Below are positions 58,147 through 64,000 of a stretch of DNA of 64,000 nucleotides, piece by piece. The DNA is from Blakeslea trispora (lineage: Eukaryota; Mucoromycota; Mucoromycetes; Mucorales; Choanephoraceae). The position numbers and the translations under genes are program-made. The first letter of the stretch is position 1. Every line of letters starts with the position of its first letter. The notes beneath the pieces are model-generated. The model was not told the origin of the DNA, did not search any database, and worked only from the letters and a program-made list of their open reading frames with translations. The stretch lies in NCBI GenBank assembly GCA_025331445.1, contig JAIWNE010000034.1:124001-188000 (forward strand), given 5' to 3'.

Positions 58147-59485
58147 ATGATACGCGTCTTAAACAAACCGACAATAAATTTAATACAGAGAGAGCACCAG
58201 CTTTTTTTGAGAAAAAACACACATCTTAACCAAGCGATACGTCCTTTTGCCGTTTCAAGTTCAACAAGAAACACTCAAAGTGATGGCTTGCATAAAGTAT
58301 ATGCTCTGCCTTTCAAGTTGCCCGAAGAAAAAGTACACCAGATCGTCAACATTGCTTCTTACGTTAACAGACATGCTTTTTTTGGCATCTTGAAAATTTT
58401 AAAGAGTGTATGAGATTTCTGACGGTTCATTACGGTCACAAGTAGCTTATCGTTATTTGTTATAGATATTTACTCGAAAAATGCCTGAAGTCAGTGAGAG
58501 TGTAACATCAATGCAGGTGCGCAAGGCATATATTCCATTTTGGTACTATGACATTGCTATATCCGCAGACGTTACTCATTCATCAAAGAACGAAAACGAT
58601 TCCTCAGATGTAATACTAAAAACAATGGGGCCAGTACGTCAAATACTAGGCATGAGCCAAAATTGTTTTTGGCCTGGTCATTCATGGGACCCAGTTTGTT
58701 ACTTGAGTCTAGCAAACACATTACATTTAAAAGATCTAGTACCTTTCTCGCCTGATCTATATCAAGAAAGGGAAGATATCGAGGTTTTACCATTTACCGT
58801 CAATCCTCTAGAAGACATTGTAGAGCGTGCCCCTAATGCTTTAGAAAATCTATCTCTCGACTCACCCACACACAAATCAGGCATATCAACCTTGAACAAC
58901 GCAAAAGTACTTTTCAGTTCAGCCTACCCTATCTATTGGCCAGTTTACATTGCTCAGTTTACAGAAGAGGGGAAAGAAGAGGATAAGCCCAAGACTGTTG
59001 TGATTGGAGCGCATAGCAATGACCCTCCTTTATATCAATGGGATATGAACAAGAAAGGAGCGGAACAATGGATCAACAATGGCCGTTGGATTGGACTTGA
59101 CGTGACTGAAATTGAATGGCAGGTAGGATTCAGCACACAGCCTCCAGTAAGACATTTGGAGCATCGATTCTTGACTGAAGTGGTTGGCCATTTCCAAACC
59201 AATAAATCAATTGATTGGAGCGATGAACGAATTCAGGCCTATCCTATCTATCAGGATCAAAACAAAAAGTATTTGATTCAATTATTCAAAGTGTGGTTCG
59301 AGCAAAATATGCTTGCTCGAGGATTTGTCGAATCAAAAGAGGATGAGAAATTTCGAATTCAAATGAAGACCGGGGGCTTGATTCGAAATGATATCGAGAA
59401 TAGGGTACGCAACGAATTGGCTCGTTTAAAAGAGTTAGAGCCCACTTGGTACAAAGAATATATTAAGAAGAGAAATCAGCAATAA
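58147..59485 (+). CDS. Conserved-looking protein, probably mitochondrial, function unknown (2 exons)
   Basis: Exons 58147-58407 and 58466-59485; 426 aa. The N-terminal 45 residues are rich in Arg, Lys, Gln and Ser with almost no acidic residues, like a mitochondrial presequence (MIRVLNKPTINLIQREHQLF). The body has aromatic-rich, protein-like stretches (RKAYIPFWYYDIAI, NCFWPGHSWDPVCYLSL, YPIYWPVYIAQF) and a charged helical C-terminus (ENRVRNELARLKELEPTWYK). I do not recognise a catalytic family. It sits 235 bp after the F-BAR gene and 136 bp before the anillin-like gene on the same strand, typical compact spacing here. Confidence 0.75.
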
Positions 59486-59621
59486 TTATCCTAACAAAAG
59501 TTTCCGATTTCTCTTTTTTTAATAAACCATCATAAAGGAGAAAGATCCAGGTGAAAATAATAAAAGATTCTTATTACTGCGTTCTTCTTTTTTTTTCCTA
59601 TTTTCTTGTACTCTATAAACG

Positions 59622-61418
59622 ATGGCAGCCTACAAGATGCTTAAAAATCCATTGCTGGAGGATATCGACACAACTACACATAATTCCAAGAGTTATCCTT
59701 TCAAGCGTTCAAACTTGTCATTTAAGAGTATTCTAAATTCACCAACCATCCGACTTCAAAACAGCCTCGGTCATCGAAAAATTGTTCCTTCAACTCTATC
59801 AAAAAGCAAAGGAAATGAGGCTAGTCATCATTTACAGCAGCAACTAAATCAACAATTACAACAGCAGCAGCAACAACAACAACAGCCGCAGCAAAAACAA
59901 CAGAACCGACATCGCATCAAAGGCAGAAGAGAGCAAAATGAGCCTTTGATTCATTACAATGGTCCATGCGAGACTCTAGATCAACTCCCAGAAGAAAAAT
60001 CGAAATGGATTGTGACAGAAACATCTGATAATGAAGAACTGAGGCATCCAGTTTTGGACTACCCTCGTTCCATTGTTCTTCGAAAACCTCATTATCGCAA
60101 CTCGTAATACAAACCCTATGATAACTTTTACAATTTTCTTTTGCTGATGTGTGCATATTACATAGGTCATCTTTAGGCTATTATCTATCAAATGATCAAC
60201 CTTCCATAAGCAAAGCAAGAGCCACGTTTTATATTCGAGGTAAAATTAAATAGAAAATCAACCCAGATTGTTATTCACAAAATGCATTAGTATTGCAGGT
60301 GATAAACAAAAGCTCCTCTAAAAGTAAGATGCACTGTTTTGTATCTGAATAGTTATGCTGACCAGATCTTATTGGATAGCATGTCTTATTAGGTCCTCCG
60401 TTGAGGTCAATGATCAAGTCTTTTCTGGGTCGTATGCTGTAAGCCAAAAATGTGGTAAACATGGTTCTCAGGCTAATCTTGATGAAACATATATCTTGCA
60501 AGTTTCCCAGAAAAATAAGTACTAAGAGATTAAGCATGTTTCATCTAACAGTCTTTGTTTTTCTTTTTTTTTTTTGCTTTTAGGGATGTTGATAAATTTT
60601 CTGTCGCTACCTTATCTATCTATGCGCAGCCAAAGACTGCATTAAGTGTTTTAAATTCCCGGTTTAATCAGCCTGAAGTTTGTTTGGGTACACAAGAGTT
60701 CAAGATACCTATGAGACCGTTTGAGAAGAAATTGAAGCGGATTACAATACTTGATAAGGACACTCATGACCAATATCAAGTGCTTGTTGTTTTTGGCACC
60801 TATGTGAGCTCACGCGTAATGACTCTATTGGATAACAAGCGAATCTACGAGGGATTTCTGACTGTATATACGAAAGGAAAATTGATTCCAGTAAGTGAAA
60901 TATCATTCAGAAGAACACATGCTAATCATGATCTAGAGATGGGCACGTTATTGGGCTGTATTGTATCCTGGACATATTGAGCTGTATGATTTCGAATATA
61001 AAGAGGTATGTAACACATTATCAATAAACATGTAAACTAATCGATCTCTTGTGCATAATAGCGAAAGGCTTCATTATACAGAATATCAATCAAAGCTCTC
61101 TTGGATGTCTTTCATCCTCCAACGGATGATGATGAACGTCTTGTGGATGTAGGATCTCTTGGATTAGCACTGCAATTCTCGAAAGAGAGTTTACTGGACG
61201 ATAAGATGGTCAATGTTGACTTTGAATATCGTATGTATATTTTACCTGACGATCAGGAGAGATCACAAGAATGGGAAAAGGCCTTGTTACATGCTGCGTC
61301 TTTGATCAACGAGTTTAGATATGACGAAAATTACAACGCCACCAGTACAAAGCAGAACAGCCAAAATCAAGATGCAGATGTAAATACACTCATTATATCA
61401 TCCAAATTCCTTTGGTAA
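59622..61418 (+). CDS. Anillin/Mid1-like protein with PH domain (6 exons)
   Basis: Exons 59622-60103, 60166-60239, 60353-60518, 60584-60890, 60937-61005 and 61062-61418; 484 aa, in frame. The N-terminus contains a glutamine-rich tract (CAG/CAA codons, about 59836-59905) and basic segments. Residues of about 170-330 look like an anillin-homology region (QEFKIPMRPFEKKLKRITIL, YQVLVVFGTYVSSRVMTLLD). A C-terminal PH domain follows (YEGFLTVYTKGKLIP|RWARYWAVLYPGHIELYDFE, MYILPDDQERSQEWEKALLH). Mid1, Bud4 and anillin use this pair to tether division-ring components to the membrane. Exon 3 is the least certain: it was chosen because it alone restores frame between exons 2 and 4. A Bud4-like assignment is equally possible. 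Confidence 0.65.
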
Positions 61419-61958
61419 TACAATAAACATCAGTTTCTTTGTTTATACATTTAAGGAGTAAGAAAGAAAGAGAAAGAGCCATGTAGAGTGCAAAATACCT
61501 CAAAAAAGTCATTTGAACGTTTTGAGGATATAATTAGACAAAATGGGCTCCCTTTAAGCCATGTGTTTATTAACTGTTTATTTTTAGGCAATAATCATTT
61601 CGTATTGAGCTAAACAAGTTTCGGAAACCTCGCACCTTTTAATTTTGTACAAGCTATCTAAGCTCCGGTTGCTTTTTTGTACCTTTTAAATACATTTCTC
61701 TCTCTCTTTTCTCTCCCTCTCTCTTTTTTTTTTCTTTGCTTTGATTTTTGTAACTTTCGAATAACGAATGGACTTTATTACAAAAGTGCTTGACATGCAA
61801 TTGGACCTCTTGTTATTATTCCCCTAAGCAGATTCTTTTCTTTTTTCTATTGTTACCATTACTATTTTCGGCTCGTTCTTGCATACACATACCTATAAAC
61901 ACATCACCATTTATATACATTCACTCAATTTAATTGTAAATATATTCGATATATTACT
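61419..61958. other. Intergenic: 3' flank and promoter
   Basis: 3' flank of the anillin-like gene (AATAAA-like ATAAAC just after the stop) and promoter of the phosphatase gene, with CT-rich tracts at about 61698-61730. No gene seen. Confidence 0.5.
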
Positions 61959-62662
61959 ATGGTCACCACATCTACCACTACAGTCTCCAAGAGATCTCAA
62001 CACAATAACCAACATGGACATCGACCTGTGGTCACCCCACTCAGTCATACACTCTCATTAATTGAACACAATACCTCTCCTATTCGATTTCTGATCTTGG
62101 ATTGTCCTACAGAATCCACTTTATCTTTTTATCTGGAAGAATTTAAAAACCTAGACGTATCCACTGTTGTTCGCTGTTGTCAGCCTACTTACAGTTCTCA
62201 AATGCTCACCGAAAGCGGCATCTCTGTCGTCGATTTGCCTTTTAGAGATGGTGGGGTTGTAAGTAATAATTTATCATCATTTTTTCTCAAATAAGCCGTG
62301 TAACCTGCTTTTTTTTTCAATAGCCTCCTCCTCAAATTATTCACGATTGGTTACAGATCATTGAAAAAGCTAAAACCAAATCAGCTGAAGAACAACAATC
62401 ATTGACTGTAGCTGTCCACTGTGTGGCAGGATTAGGTAGAGCACCCGTCTTGGTGGCTATTGCTTTGATTGAATCGGGCATGGCACCTTTAGATGCTATT
62501 GAATACATTCGAGGCAAGAGACGCGGTGCTTTCAACAAACCACAAATCAATTTCTTAGACAGCTATAGACGTAAGCCTGCACCCAGTACCTATTCTTTCC
62601 GAGAATCATTGGGTAGAATGTTTGGATTTGGTCCAAAAGCAGTTGTCACTCAACAGACATAA
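61959..62662 (+). CDS. PRL-type (PTP4A) protein tyrosine phosphatase (2 exons)
   Basis: Exons 61959-62258 and 62324-62662; 212 aa. Seen: the P-loop signature [20 protein letters not shown] with catalytic Cys and Arg, the general-acid loop region [10 protein letters not shown], and the strand [15 protein letters not shown], all as in PRL phosphatases. In animal PRLs the loop residue after the Arg is Ala as here (GRAPVLVA), a family hallmark. The C-terminus (KAVVTQQT) lacks the CaaX prenylation box found in animal PRLs, so membrane attachment by farnesylation is not expected. The first 35 residues are a Thr/Ser/His-rich extension. Confidence 0.9.
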
Positions 62663-62666
62663 TTCT

Positions 62667-63693
62667 TTATTCAACGTCAAAATAATCAATATGGCTACCA
62701 GATGTATATTGATCCTTCGACAACAACTGCCACAACTTGTTGGCTGAATCCTCCATCTTGACCAATTTACCCTATCGCAATTTTTTATACATATAATAAA
62801 CATACGTAATTTTCCTCTCTCTCTTTCTCTTATATATATTACCTCATTTTTAAGTCTGGTGTAAAGCTCACGTTGTTCAGTATCACCGACTGTTTCACGA
62901 ACAGCTTTTTGCATATCGTTATCAAGTGGTCCAGGAGCATAGTTCAAGGTGCGAACAGAAGGCTAATTTAAATTAAATTTAATTCAGGAAATCAACAAGC
63001 TTTAATGTTTACCTCTTCTGTAGCAACAATCTGTAGCAACATATTACGTGCTGCCTTACCGGTAGAATACAAACCAGTATAAGGAAACTCCTTGATGGCT
63101 ACGATAGACGATATGTTTACAATCGAAAGCTTAACCAAGCCATTATTGAACAATTGAAGAAAGCCGGTACTACAATACAAAAAAGGTTTAGTCGATATAA
63201 AATTTATGCGTTTATAACATACACTATAGCTGAGTAAGAGGTTACATTAATGTTCATGTACTCTTGAATTTCCTCTGGTGTATACTGAGATACTTTTTTA
63301 GACATGTCTCCTATTGAACCTGCATTGTTGATCAAGACTGCATGAGTGATAGGTGCAACATCGTTTTCTCTCAAACTCTACAATGTGCAGATAACTAAGT
63401 GTCTTTTTTTTTTCAAAAATTCAGAATCCGATTTTTACCTTTAAAAGTTTATCAAGTTGATCAATCACAGTTGCTTTAGCTTCCGTAGCACCTCCCAAAT
63501 TAGCGTTGGCGATACGGTGGCAAGCGATCGTGTCTGTTTCTAGCTGAATACTTTCAAGCTGAGAAGCATCACGTCCAACCAAGACAAGTGTCGTCTTTTT
63601 GTCGGTTGTGTTTTTGGCTATAGTTTCTGCTATGGTCTTGCCAAAACCGCGATTAGCACCAGTAATAACATAAAGTGAGTGTTTCAATAACAT
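62667..63693 (-). CDS. Short-chain dehydrogenase/reductase, sepiapterin-reductase-like (5 exons)
   Basis: Exons 63439-63693, 63223-63377, 63013-63169, 62843-62962 and 62667-62771; 263 aa. Classic SDR marks: NAD(P)-binding TGANRGFG near residue 11, an Arg in VGRDAS, VLINNAG, catalytic Ser in IVNISS and YSTGK as the YxxxK pair, then NYAPGPLDNDMQ. The N-terminus (YVITGANRGFGKTIAETIAK) and PGPLDNDM segment resemble sepiapterin reductase or fungal benzil reductase, which reduce carbonyls with NADPH. The natural substrate is unknown. Its stop lies 4 bp from the stop of the phosphatase gene, so the two mature transcripts must overlap at their 3' ends. Confidence 0.88.
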
Positions 63694-64000
63694 AATAGTT
63701 TAATAATAGAAAGAATATAAACAAAAATTCAAAGTAAAGCAATAAAGTAGGCAGAGGAAGATAGAATAGTCAAGAAAAAAAAAAAAGAAAAGCGAAATAA
63801 AAAAAAAAAAGATTACAATAGTTTATTCTGTTGCACAATTAAGTCTTGTCCAAAGATTCATGACTCTGGTTAGTTAATTCTACAAGTACTCGATCAAGAA
63901 TTTCCGCTCGACACAAAGGGCTATTTTTTTTCAAGTAATGAGCATGCATTCAACACAAAGAGGCGATTCGCCAACTTACCATAGACTTAATGCTTTTGCA
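63694..64000. other. 5' flank of the dehydrogenase gene
   Basis: A-rich leader next to the start codon, then mixed sequence to the window edge. A further gene may begin beyond the edge, but no open coding segment is visible. Confidence 0.5.

Noticed and set aside
60271..60352. Alternative coding segment GDKQKLL after exon 2 of the anillin-like gene
   Set aside because: It meets a stop after a few codons and leaves the wrong phase for the next exon.

Overview
The window looks like nuclear DNA of an early-diverging filamentous fungus, most likely Mucoromycota (Mucorales-like). Reasons: AT-rich intergenic DNA full of poly-A/poly-T and pyrimidine tracts, short introns (about 50-160 bp) with GTAAGT-type donors, fungal gene architectures (fused LeuC-LeuD isopropylmalate dehydratase, Gcn4-like bZIP), and transposase relics of types common in Mucorales. 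The species is an inference; no rRNA or other marker is present. Spliced models were built by hand from donor/acceptor sites and reading-frame continuity; every listed exon chain keeps frame to its stop.

Layout. 0.5-2.8 kb: LEU1 on the minus strand with two perfect TGACTCA sites upstream. 2.8-12.2 kb: gene-poor, holding a possible zinc-ribbon microprotein, a SET/MYND protein and a 618-bp non-autonomous transposon-like element with GC-rich hairpins. 12.2-22.9 kb: a type I membrane protein, a SPRY/PPxY protein, endosulfine, a four-span membrane protein, a heptad-repeat coiled-coil protein (the last two start 87 bp apart, divergently), a Gcn4-like bZIP factor with two upstream ORFs, and a SAM methyltransferase. 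22.9-27.6 kb: a decayed island with a hairpin, a 14-bp minisatellite and a dead Tc1-like transposase that abuts and apparently truncates a Nup155-type nucleoporin gene. 27.6-42.4 kb: a run of minus-strand genes (nucleoporin, F-box protein, IQGAP, PP2A scaffold A subunit, secreted Pro-rich protein). 43.0-50.3 kb: an AGC (S6K-like) kinase, transketolase and a secreted subtilase. 50.3-55.2 kb: a second gene-poor island with an IS630/pogo-like transposase relic. 55.2-63.7 kb: F-BAR/SH3 protein, a predicted mitochondrial protein of unknown function, an anillin/PH-like protein, a PRL-type tyrosine phosphatase and a short-chain dehydrogenase, the last two convergent with 4 bp between stop codons.

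Themes. LEU1 with Gcn4-type sites and a Gcn4-like factor with uORFs fit general amino-acid control. Endosulfine, the PP2A A subunit and an S6K-like kinase belong to nutrient/TOR-PP2A signalling. IQGAP, F-BAR/SH3 and anillin-like proteins are all cytokinetic-ring or septation families, gathered within 27 kb. None of this implies an operon; these are independently transcribed eukaryotic genes. I did not find a convincing novel multi-gene system. The most unusual items are the truncated nucleoporin with its flanking repeats, the hairpin-bearing transposon-like element, the AN1-like microprotein and the heptad minisatellite.
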